Assembly (NCBI GenBank): GCA_007922195.1
Contig: ML681971.1
Span: 21,530,042 to 21,594,041, forward strand
Reading direction: 5' to 3'
Source of the DNA: Podocnemis expansa
Lineage: Eukaryota > Chordata > Testudines > Podocnemididae
DNA length: 64,000 nt
The position numbers were made by a program, and so were the translations under genes. Each line of letters opens with the position of its first letter. Position 1 is the stretch's first letter. Positions 21,225 through 31,879 of the stretch are shown piece by piece. The notes under the pieces are model-generated. The model did no database searches. It was given only the letters and a program-made list of their open reading frames with translations, and had not been told where the DNA came from.

Positions 21225-21230
21225 CACGTG
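21225..21230. promoter_or_regulatory. E-box CACGTG (first of three)
   Basis: This is a palindromic CACGTG inside the CpG island, with further copies at 21460-21465 and 21507-21512. CACGTG is bound by MYC/MAX, USF and MiT/TFE factors. The two downstream copies lie within about 75 bp of the exon 1 donor. Confidence 0.5.
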
Positions 21231-21276
21231 CCCTTGGGCTGGGGCGGGGAAGGACGGAGGCGCGGACGTTCGAAAG

Positions 21277-21286
21277 GCGCACGCGC
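21277..21286. promoter_or_regulatory. NRF1-type site GCGCACGCGC
   Basis: This is a full match to the GCGCAYGCGC core of nuclear respiratory factor 1, which drives many genes for mitochondrial proteins. AKAP1 is a mitochondrial outer-membrane scaffold, so the site is fitting. Binding is an inference. Confidence 0.5.
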
Positions 21287-21336
21287 AGCTGCCTCCTGGG
21301 CGGCCCCGCTGGCGCTCGCCCCCGGCCGGCGGCAGG

Positions 21337-21346
21337 TCTCGCGAGA
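21337..21346. promoter_or_regulatory. TCTCGCGAGA core promoter element
   Basis: This is an exact 10-bp palindrome known as a conserved element of TATA-less CpG-island promoters in vertebrates. It lies about 190 bp upstream of the exon 1 donor, a usual place for it. Confidence 0.55.
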
Positions 21347-21419
21347 GCTGGCGGCGGCGGCGGCGGCGGCCTCGCGCAGGGGGCGGGGCGTGCGGCGGCG
21401 GCGGCGGCGGCGGGGTAGC

Positions 21420-21532
21420 GGCTGAATGTCTCAGCGTTCGGCGGGGCCCGGGCGGGCAGCACGTGGGGGCGGCGCGGTTGGCGGGAAGGGGGCTGGGCAC
21501 GGCGCGCACGTGGGCTCTGCACCGGGCGGATC
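21420..21532 (+). other. AKAP1: probable AKAP1 exon 1 (5'UTR)
   Basis: The 3' boundary is set by the donor GTGAGTAT at 21533. The 5' boundary is arbitrary, because no initiator or cap site is certain. No ATG in this piece needs to be coding: the protein starts in exon 2, which has an in-frame stop upstream of its ATG. Alternative first exons are known for AKAP1 in mammals and cannot be excluded here. Confidence 0.45.
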
Positions 21533-22384
21533 GTGAGTATCGGGGCCGCCTTCCCCGGGCGGTGACGGGAAGGGGGCGGGCCGGGCTGGGCTCCCCCTGC
21601 CCGGGGCTTTCCGCGGGGTGGCCGGTGCTGGCCGAGCGTCCCCCTCACGCGCGGCTCTCCCGCCTGCGGCTGGCCTTGGCGGGGGCTTTAAACGTCCCCG
21701 CTCTCTCGGCGCTGGCGAGTGAGCTGCGGGCTGCGGGTTTCCCAGCTGGGATGGCAGGAGCCTGGCGTTGCTGTCCCGGGGCTTTGTGGTGCCTGACCGG
21801 CCTCCTTGCCGCCCAAGAGGGTGGCGGTGTCAGGTTTGAGCCCCCCCGGCCCTCGCCCTTCATCCTCGGGGGGCCTGCAGCGGGTGCACGGGCTGCCAGT
21901 GTCACCGGCAGAGCCGGGGTCCGGGCGCCTTTCCCCCAAGGTCACTCGCCCTCCTCTGGCTTTGCTCTTTCAAAGGTCATGTGTGCCCAGGCTGGGCAGG
22001 TAGCTGCTGCAGGAAGGCACCTGAGCGCCACTGCCCTGTTTCAATGGCTCTTGGCACTTTGCGCCTTGTTCGGAGCAACTGGCCTAGGTCGCCTGTTCCT
22101 GGTCCCAAGCAGGAGTTGAGACGTAGGAATGGATGTCCCTCATCTTCACGTGGCCAGCATGGTCCCAGATCAGCTCCCTGTGCTAGTTTCAACCTGAAAA
22201 CAAGCCTCATTTAGGGAGGATGAGTGACTGGGCAGGCACCTACCTGTTGCTGTGCATGGGACATGGCTTTCTAACCCACACTGCCTGGCTTGTTGGCGCT
22301 TCAATTAGGAGACCCAGTCGAGTCTTGCTTAGCGTGGCTTCATTGAAAGGCTGGTAACCAGTGGGTTTTGCTTTGCTAGTTTAA

Positions 22385-22500
22385 GGAAAAGTAAAAGTTC
22401 TTCAAGCATCTGAGGAAGTGGGATTTTCTCCCACGAAAACTCACACAGTAAATACATTTGTTAGCCTTTATAAGCGCCACCAGACTCCTAGTTTCTTTTT
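22385..22500 (+). mobile_element. Penelope 3'-end fragment
   Basis: Plus-oriented single unit: AAGCATCTGAGGAAGTGGGA, CTCCCACGAAAACTCACAC, TACATTTGTTAGCCTTTATA and GCGCCACCAGACTCC. It stops before the terminal block and runs into T/A-rich sequence. It has the best-kept hammerhead-like core of the window. Confidence 0.7.
22410..22438 (+). ncRNA. hammerhead-ribozyme-like core
   Basis: CUGAGGA (22410-22416; matches CUGANGA) is followed by A, then GUGGG and CCCAC, which pair across an AUUUUCU loop as helix II, and GAAA (22435-22438). The extra A before helix II departs from the consensus, and helices I and III are weak in this copy. It is probably a relic. Confidence 0.4.
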
Positions 22501-23164
22501 TAAGAAAAAGAAGCAAGTCTTCCCAGTGAGGCGTTGGAGTGCACACGGGTTGTATGAGGCATGTACTAGCTCAGAGCACGCGGAGATAATGTCTCGCTGA
22601 AAGACCAACAAACCCCATAACCTCCTTTAAACTGAGCAAAGCCAAAAGGAAATCTGGGGTGAAACCCTGACAACAGTGAAGTCAGTGGGAAAATTCCCAC
22701 TGGATTCAGTGGTCAAGATTTTCCTCTAGTCTACCTGAGAACTCGTGTGCCTGTGTAAGTCATTGGAGTGCTGCAGCATAAACTACTTTAAACACAGATC
22801 TATTAAATTGGTGAGTTGGCAGATGAGAATCAGCTGAGGTGCTGTTTGAGTTTCAGTGCTTTATTAGAGTTTCCTAGCAAAGTGCAGCTATGTTTTTATA
22901 ATACACAGAGGGAATACTTAATTTTTTGGTATCTGTCCATGTGCTAACTACTGGCTTAAGTCCACTGAAGGCCTAGCTTGCAATGTTTTGCTGATGAAAT
23001 GCTAGCTGGTGACTCACTGAAATGCGTTTTGTACAGACGGACAGAGTCCTGTGAGTGTCAGTGCTTGATGCGATTTCATGTGGCTTGGGAGCTGTGCTGC
23101 AGCAGTTTATAACGAAAGTAAGAGGTGAGATAAGCATTAGGTGTGGATTTACAAGTGCAGACTC

Positions 23165-23245
23165 GTCTTTCTTTTGTTTGTACAGCACCTAATATAATGG
23201 CGCCCTCCAGTTACTACCAGAGAGTAAATACAAATAATAACCTGC
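23165..23245 (+). repeat. SINE 3' end fragment
   Basis: TTGTACAGCACCTAATATAATGGCGCCC followed by AGTAAATACAAATAATAACC matches the 3' end of the common amniote SINE (gtacagcacctagcacaatgggg, aatacaaataataa). Confidence 0.55.
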
Positions 23246-23486
23246 CTCTTCTCACACATGCGCAACTTGTGCCTGTTTGCAAGGCCAATACATAGCTAGA
23301 GGCTGCGCTGAGCAAGAGAGGAATTATATTGTAGCAAAATTCAGCAGGATCTTCCTAGCCTGCTTGCCAGCTGTCTTTCTGGGCAAGTAAACATGTGAAT
23401 TGTGTGTTGTGAGCTTTCAACAGATAGTCTTAGGCCCGGGATAGTAAATGTTGGCAGCAGTTTTGCAAGGTGTTGGGTGAAGCAGC

Positions 23487-23718
23487 CTTTTTGAGTAGGG
23501 TAAAACAAACAAGGAGCCTTGTGACAGTTAAAGACTAACAGATTTATTTATTGCATCAGCTTTTGTGGAAGAAAAATCTCACTTTGTCAGATGCTTTGAT
23601 TTTCTCCCACAAAAGCTCATGTAATAAATAATCTTAGACTTTAAGTGCCACAGGACTCCTTGTTTGTTTTACTGAAGTAGACTAACATGGGTGCCCATTT
23701 GGAACTTTTTGAGTAGGG
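23487..23718. mobile_element. Penelope hairpin insertion with perfect 14-bp target duplication
   Basis: CTTTTTGAGTAGGG lies at 23487-23500 and 23705-23718. The 204-bp insert begins with a minus-oriented 3' unit cut at AAAACAAACAAGGAG and joins a plus-oriented unit that runs to the full terminus (GTAGACTAACATGGGTGCCC). The arms can pair over most of their length. Confidence 0.85.
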
Positions 23719-24454
23719 GACACTGAGTATGTGTAAGACGTTTAGCTGGGAAGTCTGCTGCTTTCCCCTCACTGGGAGTCTACACACCAACCAATCCATA
23801 GTAATAGGAAAAAGCAAAGGGTAGCCTGCTGCACCAGAGACCATAATGATCTTAAGGAAGAGTCAAAAACAGCAGAATGAAAATAACTTGCATGCTTTGG
23901 CTTCCAGCGATTCCAGGGCTCAGCTGACTTATGCTACCATTCTCACACCTGCTAGGCATTATCAGATTTCTGTGAACTTTGTCTCAGGTGAAAGGGAAAG
24001 ACTTCTTCTGGGGAAGTTCGTTGCAAGAGCCACCAACTTCACATTTCTCCTGTTTGTTTTGTGCCCGTGAATGATCTACAGAGCTATAGCCTTAGGAATG
24101 CAGAGTGAAATGGGAAAAAGCACGTGACCTGCTGGAGCATAGCCCAGGTGCTCCAGGAGAACAGCACACCTTTTCCTCAACAGAGGATGTGCTTCAGTAG
24201 CTCAAGCAAAGGACTTCTGAGGACATAGCTGCTGGACACACCAGTGTAGTGCCCACAGTGTTGATGTTTCCTTCTTCAGGGGAAAGGGTTTTTCTGTCAC
24301 TGTTGGAAGTCCAGCTTTCCAAGTGCATGTGGAATTTTTCCATCAACCTAGCTGCATCTACCTTCCATTTAGATTGGCATGGGATGAATTTTTCACACTG
24401 TCAAGTGCGGAAGCTGTCTTAACCTAACTTTTAAGCGTAGACCAGGCCCTGGTT
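23719..24454. other. intron sequence, nothing recognised
   Basis: No coding exon or repeat end could be supported here. Confidence 0.2.
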
Positions 24455-24625
24455 CTGTTTGTGGCTCTTTCTCTGGGTTACTGTGATCCTTGAGCAAATC
24501 ACTTGAGCTTTTCATCTCTTCTCTGAGCCATCTGTAAAATGGGTGTAAAGCTTACCTCACAGGCTGAGGTTAAATTGTCTGTTTTCAGTGCCTTTCATGC
24601 CATGGCCTTAAAGCTCTTCGAGGTT
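24450..24625 (+). repeat. MIR-type SINE
   Basis: CCCTGGTTCTGTTTGTGGC, TGTGATCCTTGAGCAAATCACTTGAGC, GAGCCATCTGTAAAATGGGTG and TACCTCACAGG occur in MIR order. The copy is fairly complete through the core and the 3' part. Confidence 0.7.
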
Positions 24626-25189
24626 GCTTGTGTCTTAAAACTGGATAGGCAGCACCCTGAAGACTACTTGTAAATTGATTAGCCATAATTCTTGACTTAC
24701 TAGTCTAGATTTCAGTGTCAATCGACTGCTGTAGGTGCCAACCAAAATTGAAAATGTCTCAGTAGGATCAAAACCCAGACATCAGCCCAGAGGACAGGTT
24801 ATAGTCTGAGCTTGCTAGAGCCGTAGAGTCATCCCACCTAAAGCACTGGCCTTGTGACATCTGAGTTAGATATAAGTAAATGTGACAAGAAATTTTGGTG
24901 GTTTTTATTTTCTTCAGTGGAGCTGCTGGCCCCTTAGGCTGGTCTATATAGTTAACTATTTACAACAGTGCGCATGTATTTAGTGTTCAGGATATGCCTA
25001 GAATACTGGTTGTATTGGTCAGTACAGGGAATGTGCACCCCTCCGTGGTCCCTTGAAGACATCCCACTGTAGGTGCCGGGTTCCTCGGCCATCATTGCCC
25101 TTGGGTGGAGGACTGCATCTCATTCCCTCCTGACTGAGACTTTTTTCAGGCTGCCCATTTCCCTGCTTAAACTGTGATATTGTAGGCAG

Positions 25190-25520
25190 GCAGATGGGCT
25201 AAACGGGTCAACTTTGGTGGGTCCCCAAAGATTTATGAACATTGTGGTCACCAGAAGTTCTTAGGTGCCACACAACCTTTCCTAAGCAAGCAAGTTTATT
25301 CTTAAGGTAATAGCTTTGCGAAGGAAATGTATTAAAAACAAAGAAACATGCACGCTGACAAGCTCACCCCAGTTCTGACCTCGGGCTCTGGCAGTGTTAG
25401 CTCTTCTAACTCTTGCCTCTGGGTTGGGGCCCCTCTTATCCCCAGAAGGTTCTGCTTATTTGCTGGGTCAGAAGAAAACTAGCCTTCAGAGCCTATCTGA
25501 AAGTCCAGTCAGGAGAATCC
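25190..25520 (-). repeat. possible solo LTR of an endogenous retrovirus (antisense)
   Basis: Read on the minus strand, this segment has AATAAA at 25295-25300 followed by CTTGCTTGCTTAGG, like the poly(A)/R region of a retroviral LTR, with GC-rich sequence upstream. The 5' TG and 3' CA ends and target duplications were not fixed. No gag, pol or env frame is near. It may be another kind of repeat. Confidence 0.25.
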
Positions 25521-26010
25521 AGTTTGAACCAGTGTATGTGACTTTCCAGTGGACGAGGTGCTTCTTTAGAGGAGTTACAAGCTTTAATTTGCCGAATCAC
25601 CCCCTAGTAGCCTTAGTTCCTGAAGGGCTGTGGTCACCCTTCCCCAGGGAATTCCATACTATCCCTGGTCTGCAATGATACCTAAGCTTGATATGGTAAG
25701 AGCTGCCAAAGGTATTGCACAGAATTGCTGTATCTACCTCACTCTTGACTCTTGCAGCCTACAGATCTCAAGATACCACTTCCTATCCCAGCACCAACCT
25801 TTGAGACAGCCCCTCAGTCTGTAGATGTGGAATATGAGTTTCCATTTCCCATATTGTGGTGTTGAGCGCTATTCAGATCTCTCTTCATAAGGCTTTTAAA
25901 AATCCTGGCATGTTTCTAAGGCTTATGAAGGGGCCAAGATGACAACCACAGAGCAGTCTGAAATCTGTAATCTCAGTGCAGGGGCATGCTTCGTCCCAAC
26001 CAGTCACTGT

Positions 26011-26215
26011 TGCCAGTTTCCAGAGGGGTAGCCATGTTAGTCTGGTTCAGCAAGATAAACCAGGAGTCCTGTGGCACATTTAAAGACAGACAAATTTATT
26101 TATCGCATGAGCTTTCATGGGAGATACGTGGCAAAGTGGGATTTCTCGTTTGGAAGCTCATAAACTTGCTAGTCTTTCAGGGTGCCCTGGGACTCTTTGT
26201 TTTACCGGTGCCAGT
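26011..26215. mobile_element. Penelope hairpin insertion, 7-bp direct repeat flanks
   Basis: TGCCAGT at 26011-26017 and 26209-26215 flanks a minus-oriented Penelope 3' unit with full terminus (CCAGAGGGGTAGCCATGTTAG) joined to a plus-oriented unit (GGCAAAGTGGGATTTCTCG, CTAGTCTTTCAGGGTGCCC) cut at TTTGTTTT. The loop region is degraded. Confidence 0.65.
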
Positions 26216-26324
26216 GCTGCTGTTCTTCCTTGGCTTATATGAGTTGAAAGATACAGACTTCCTGTGTGTCTACTTTCTGGTATCTGCTCATGGTGGCCAG
26301 TTTGACTGGGTAATTTTTTTTCGG

Positions 26325-26336
26325 GGGGGGGGGGGG
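26325..26336 (+). repeat. poly-G run
   Basis: A run of about 12 G follows TTTTTTTTC. This is a homopolymer, prone to length variation. Confidence 0.7.
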
Positions 26337-27294
26337 CCGTGGGTCTGTTCATTGTGTTTGTACAGCACCTTCATCCTGTTGGCACTGCTATGCTATAACT
26401 TGTCCCTATGAAAATCAGAGCTTCATTGCTCTGGATTCTGTATTGACATGTAAAAGAAACAGTCCTAAACCTTCCTGGATACCCTTTTTCTTGAATGCTT
26501 TGATTCTGTGGTGCCTTCTCAGAAGGATAAAATTTTCAGAAGGGCCTACGTGACTGAGTCACTTTTGGAAAATGTTGTCTTAGGGGAGACTGAAAATTGA
26601 GACGCCCCAAATCACTACTTGCTTCTGAAAGTGGTGGTTGTTTTGCATATGCCTTTTGAAAGTGGCTTAAAAAAAAACAACCCATCCTAGGACTCATTCT
26701 ATTCCGTTATATGGGTTCTGTTTAATTCTTCACTGCCATGGTAACATTCCAGCGTTGTGTAGAAGGTGGATAAACATTTTGAGGTGTGTACTACGATCAG
26801 CAGGATTGGAATTTGCCTTTTGGTGACTGATCCAAACAATTTCTCAGAAAACAACCTGAACAGGTCAGACATGAGACTTTCTTTGACCCCTGCCACCACC
26901 ACAACTGCCTGGCTGAAGGGCTGAGAAACTCCACAGCTGGTGCAAATGAATTTGATTTCCAGTGTATAAATAGCAGGAGTCTTGTGATCAAAAGGGTTGC
27001 TTTTTGTAGGTGCTGTCTTTGATTTAGCAACATGGCATGTCCCTGGAACCTCACAAAAAAGGGCTTAAGTCAGTCCAATGTCTGAGAAATGCTCTCTTGA
27101 CGGGACTGTTTTTTTAATATGGTGGACTTGCATTGAAATTTTGGACCCCATTGAAGCAAATGGGAGGTCTGCTATGGGCTTTGGTGGTCGTATATCTCCC
27201 AACCCTTATTAAGAATTTGTCCATAATATCTGAGACAGATTTAAGGTGTCCAATGCTCTGTGGAGTGAAAGGATGAACTTATTGGCTAACACTG

Positions 27295-27480
27295 TGACCT
27301 GGGATTCAAAAGATCTAGGTCCTAATTCTGCTGCTGTCACAGGTTGCCTATGTGACTATACACATTTGGGCAATCACTTAGTGCCCTCATTTCCCTTTTT
27401 GTTAAATGGGTCTGATAATACCTTTACTCCTTGCCTTCATTTTATCCATGTAGCATGCAAGGTAAGGAGGCTCATACAGT
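27295..27480 (+). repeat. MIR-type SINE
   Basis: GTGACCTGGGATTCAAAAGATCTAGG, then CATTTGGGCAATCACTTAGTGCCC, TTTCCCTTTTTGTTAAATGGG and TCTGATAATACC give the full MIR series. Confidence 0.7.
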
Positions 27481-27499
27481 GTGTGTGTATGGCACCTCG

Positions 27500-30240
27500 C
27501 ATAGCAGGATCCCTATGTTCCACAATCCAGATAAAAAGAGCAGAGCCCGTTCCTTACTAATTAGTTTTCTAAAGGATGTAGCATGACTTTTTCCAGGGAA
27601 CTTGTTCACTCTACAGGTTGTCGTCCTCTCCATTGTTCCTTCTCTTTGTTAGATAGTGAGGTCTTTGCTTCCTCTTTCTAGCCTGCAGGAACACAGCATG
27701 CTTATGTTTTCTGTGAGTACTTGAATCACTGATGTCCTCTCTGCCTTTTTCTGCAGTACCCCAGCACTACTTTTAGTCTTTTTTTTCTCCTGAATGGGCT
27801 CAGTTCAGCGTTTGTTTCAAGTAGCTGTTTATCAAGGACTCATTGCTGTGCGGTAAATCTGCTAAGTGGCTCTTGACATTGCTCTTCACAGATCCATGAT
27901 TCCCCAGCAGGATTGTTACTTGTGAACTGGTAGCCTCCCTTTTTAGACATACAGGGGATGGGAGGGTATCTTCTGTTGCTGCTCTGCTCCCTAAATGTTG
28001 TGTTGTATTCTCTGCTGTTGTTTTGTTTTTATTCTGCAGGCTTTTGTGTGGTAGGAACAAAGTGCACTCCGGAGACAACATGGTCTCAAATTTGGGTGTG
28101 GTTTGTGCATGCCCATGCAAACCCAAATTTCTATTTGTGGAAACTACTACAATAGAGACGTGTTTGACTTCCTTGAGAAGTTATTTGTTTAAGCCATTGT
28201 CATGTTTATAAACTGAACAGTGCTGCTCCAAGTGCCTGCTCATACCAGCATCCATCAAAGTCGATGGCAGACTTTCCATTGACTTCTGTGGGGCAGGAGC
28301 AAGCCAAGAGCCTCGGTAATGAAAACTGAATCCTTTTAAAGAACTTTGCAAAAAATGTTCAACTGGTCTAATTGAGAGAATTATGTTGGTACTACTCTGA
28401 AAAATCCACACTCCTAAGCAATGTAGTGCTACCTTCCAAACTCACTCCTGGTGACACGGCTACTTTCTCTCCAGGAAATGGTTCAACTCTGTGGAGGTGA
28501 GACGCATGGTAGTGTCTTCACTACAGCGGCACAGCTGTACATGAAGACAAGCCTCTAATAATGGTCTTCTCTGGTAGCAGCTGTGACTGGAGGTGGATCC
28601 CAAGAGGGCTACAGGTTAAAGCCAAACTAGCCAGGAAATTCTGCATTCCTGTGGGGTTTTTTGTTTTCACTTAAAGAAAAAACACCCATCGCACCAACAA
28701 CTTGTGAAGGATTGAAATGTGTATTTAAAGTCTTTCCAACACTTGTTGTCTTTCTCATTGCCTTCCCACCACCCCAGCATCAGGAGTAGTGGCTGTTATG
28801 GTTGAAGTCCACGCTCCCAAGCATGGGACTCTTCACTAATCTAACTTCTTGCATTGTCAGTCGTCAACTGTGGAGGTTGTTGCATCCGATCCCAAGTAGG
28901 GCTCTCTTACTCAATGGTAACTAGCTGTGAGGCAGTGTGGTGTGCATCCCCACAGAGAGGCCTGAGGCTCTGCAACAGGCTTTAGTAAGGACACAACTTG
29001 AGTAGCAATGTCAGGAGCCTCCACAGTGTCTTTATTCTTAGCACAGGTTCCAGCTAAGCTGGTGCAGAGGAGTGGATGGTAAAGGAGCCATTTTGACTTA
29101 GATTCAGGGGTCAGGAATCCATGCCAAAGGGAGGCATGTCAAGGCTTGGTGAGGTTGTAAGACTGGACGAACCCCTTTTGTCTGAGGGGGATGACTTTCG
29201 TTCATCAGTCAGGCCTGGGTAGCAGGTATAATGGACCAGGGGAGGCTAATGGCATGGTGGCCCTGTGTCTTCCTCCTCAGTGGCTGGGAGTGAGCTTCCA
29301 GTGGAAGTTTTCGCTGATTTATTATGTGCCAGGCAGGTTTTCTGGGTTATCTGCTACTCAGCTTTCTCAAACCTTGGACTCTCCAGGGAGTTTACTGATG
29401 GACCTGGGAAGCTGACTAGTAGATGCCCCTCCTCAGCCACCCGGGAACCAGGGTGGCACATACAAATTCAAGGGAGAGGGAGTGTGAGCCACTGGTGGAA
29501 AGCGTGGGGGGGGCAGAATCTGGAGTGGAGACAGGGCCATGGGCAGGATAGGTGGGATGGGTAACTAGCCCTGCCTCCCAATGAAATTTCACCTAGCAGC
29601 CCCCAGTGCAGTTCAGAGCACCTTCATAAAACAAGCAGTTCCCCTTCATTTTCTCTTTAACAAAGTCACAAGGAAATGCAGAACTGTAAACATAGGATGG
29701 TTGGTGTGAATGATGTGCTCCACCATCTTAGGGCAGGTCTACCCTACAGACGCAGCATGGGCACAGCACCGAGAGGATCATAGTTAGTGGCTCTCCAGGC
29801 AGCTTGGAGAGCCTCTGGTTTAGTTATGCTGTCTTCACTTGAAGTGGTACCTATAGTAGTGGGAAGAGATCTCCCGCTGATGCTGTTGTCCACACAGCAG
29901 GTTATGGTCAATGTAACTTGGTCATTTTGGGGTGTGGATTTTTCATAACTGCCACGTGATAGTGATACCAAACTGTAGACCTGGCCTTAGCCACCTGGAG
30001 ATGGTGGAGATGGTTCTGAGAAAACTCCTGTTGGGACTTTTGTATTGTGTGTGCTCTGTAGGGTTTCCAGACAGAGCAGGTGTGTGTGTGAGAGAGCGGA
30101 CATTTGTGAACATATCTTTCCAACGCACTTCTGCTGGAAGAGCTCATTGCCCTGTAACTGCCACAATAGCAGCTCTGGCTGAAGCACTGAGGAGTTATCT
30201 ATATTGCTGTGTCCTGTGAGTCATCAGTTGAAGGGAGTTC
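27500..30240. other. intron sequence, no gene or repeat end recognised
   Basis: Both strands were read for splice-bounded coding segments and none was found. Open frames of 60-108 codons carry no family motif. The word CCATTGACTTCTGTGGGGCAG near 28275 resembles a widespread old reptile repeat, but its boundaries are unclear. Confidence 0.25.
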
Positions 30241-30251
30241 ATCACAAATAA

Positions 30252-30395
30252 TGAATTCCAGAGGGTAGCCATGTTAATCTAGTTCAGCAGAACAAACAAG
30301 GAATCCTGTGGCACTTTTAAAGACTAACATTTATTTATTTATTGCATGAGCTTTCGTGGGAGAAAAATCCCACTTTGCCAGAAACTTTGAGGACA
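30252..30395 (-). mobile_element. Penelope 3'-end fragment (single unit)
   Basis: Minus-oriented single unit: TTCCAGAGGGTAGCCATG, CAGAACAAACAAGGAATCC, TTTAAAGACTAACATTTATT, GAGCTTTCGTGGGAG and AAATCCCACTTTGCCAG. No opposing arm is present, unlike most copies here. On the minus strand the GAAA and CCCAC/GTGGG parts of the hammerhead-like motif remain, but CTGGCAA replaces CUGANGA. Confidence 0.7.
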
Positions 30396-30429
30396 TCAGG
30401 AAGTAATCTGGTGAGGTGGGATGAAATAG

Positions 30430-31670
30430 GGACTTGATATGGAGTGAGGAAGACGATACAATCTGTAGAGCAGGAGGGAGCCGGATGGTATGATGGGGTG
30501 AAAGTTAGCTCGAATATGGAGTTACAGCAGAGTGGGCAGAGTCCAGGCATTGTGGCTGAATGCAAGCACTAGCCATGTATGCAGTAGTGCAGTGAAAGGG
30601 TTAATGTTCTTGGGGCACCATTTTTATAGGTGTCAGCATCACAATGTGAGGAAGCTGTAGTTGGGCCACCCTGACACATCAGTTTCAGAGGCCTGTAAAG
30701 AAAACCCTTCGACTGGGGCCTGAAAGCAGTGTGCACAGTCCTAACTCAGAAGCGCTTCTGGTTTGGTGCGAAGACCATACCTACACTATGTGTGTGACAC
30801 AGGTGCTGCTACTTGGCTGCAGGTCTTCAACTTTAGCTCTGTAGTATCGATGCTGCCTCTTTAATTCAGCTCTTTGTGTTGGTAGCTAGGTCAAGGGAAC
30901 TGTTCTCCCCTTGATCTGCCTGTGTCTATGCTGGGGGTTAGGTTGGCATAACTATGCCTCTCCAGGATGTGAATTTTTTCCTTAGGTGTCAGCCAGACCT
31001 AACTTCTCAGATGGAAAGAAATCCTTCTGAGTCATAAGGGCTGTGAAATTAAACGTTAATAAAGCCAAACACACCAGTATAGCAGATTTATGTTAGAACA
31101 GGGCCCTTTACTTCTCTGTGCTTCTGAAAAATAGGTTTAATATGTCTTACCTACTTCCAAAGTTTCAGGATGTCATCTCTGTAGAGCGCTATGACTTTTG
31201 GATGGACAGTGCTGATGGCACCTTGGTTATTCATAGGCCAATTACTATTGTTGGCTTTGCTGTAGCAAGCCACACAGGTCATGTTCATGAGGCTTTTGGC
31301 AAGAGTGGGGAAGTTTCAGGAATAGTGAAAGCTGACACTGAAGTGGGCCTGAGTCTTTCTGACAGACCCTTCTTTGCACTAGTCAGTCTTGTTTTAGTTT
31401 ACTTTTAGCAACCGGGTGGACTGAAGGCCCCCCATCCGTTCTTTGTCATCTGCTGTTCCTGCATGTCTTATAAGGAGGTGCACGTGCTGTTGGCTATTTT
31501 TAGTGTGGAAAATTTCAAGAGCCCATGTGAGCCAGTTTAATGTAATGAGCCAGTTCTGTCCAGCACTCCTTCACTGAGTCAGTTCTGTGTCTTCAGTGCT
31601 GTATTCTGCGTCTCTAATGCTGTGGGTCTAGGCAATTGTATCGTTATGCACTTTACAGGGACGCAGCATC
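30430..31670. other. intron sequence, nothing recognised
   Basis: A 96-codon forward frame at 31118-31408 has no splice signals of note and no recognised motif. Nothing else stands out. Confidence 0.2.
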
Positions 31671-31679
31671 GCCTTGCTT

Positions 31680-31870
31680 GTTGAAGCATCGGGCATCCTC
31701 CGGAGATCCGAGTTCCATTTTCAGCCCTGCAACTGACTTCCTCTGTGACTGAGGCCAGTCACTTGACCTCACTGTTCCTCAGTTTCCCTTGTTCCACCGT
31801 TAGGGAACATTAATATCTGCAAACTGCTGTAATGGAAAGAGTTCTGAGTGCAAATCATTGCGAGGTGGAG
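31680..31870 (+). repeat. MIR-type SINE
   Basis: GCAACTGACTTCCTCTGTGACTGAGG, CCAGTCACTTGACCTCACTG and TTCCTCAGTTTCCCTTG are near-consensus MIR words in order, followed by AACATTAATATCTGC. Confidence 0.7.
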
Positions 31871-31879
31871 AACTAACAC

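Larger units (their letters stand above)
21120..21965 (+). promoter_or_regulatory. AKAP1: CpG island, probable AKAP1 promoter
   Basis: This is a dense CpG stretch in an otherwise AT-rich to neutral locus. It carries GC boxes (GGGGCGGGG at 21241 and 21380), a TCTCGCGAGA element (21337-21346), an NRF1-type GCGCACGCGC (21277-21286), three CACGTG E-boxes and two CGG-triplet runs (about 21350-21371 and 21392-21412). There is no TATA box. A good 5' splice site (GATC/GTGAGTAT) at 21533 faces the first AKAP1 coding exon 18 kb downstream on the same strand, with no other gene between. Vertebrate AKAP1 starts with a non-coding exon, so this is the natural promoter. The start site itself cannot be read from sequence. 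Confidence 0.75.

Noticed and set aside
20974..21648. Reverse-strand frame of 224 codons in the CpG island
   Set aside because: Pro/Arg/Ala-rich translation from the same GC bias, with no start context, splice signals or family motif.
20776..22119. Open frame of 447 codons across the CpG island
   Set aside because: It runs from the DNA element through the CpG island. GC-rich, stop-poor sequence gives long frames on both strands here, and the translation is low-complexity Gly/Arg/Ala/Pro without any domain.
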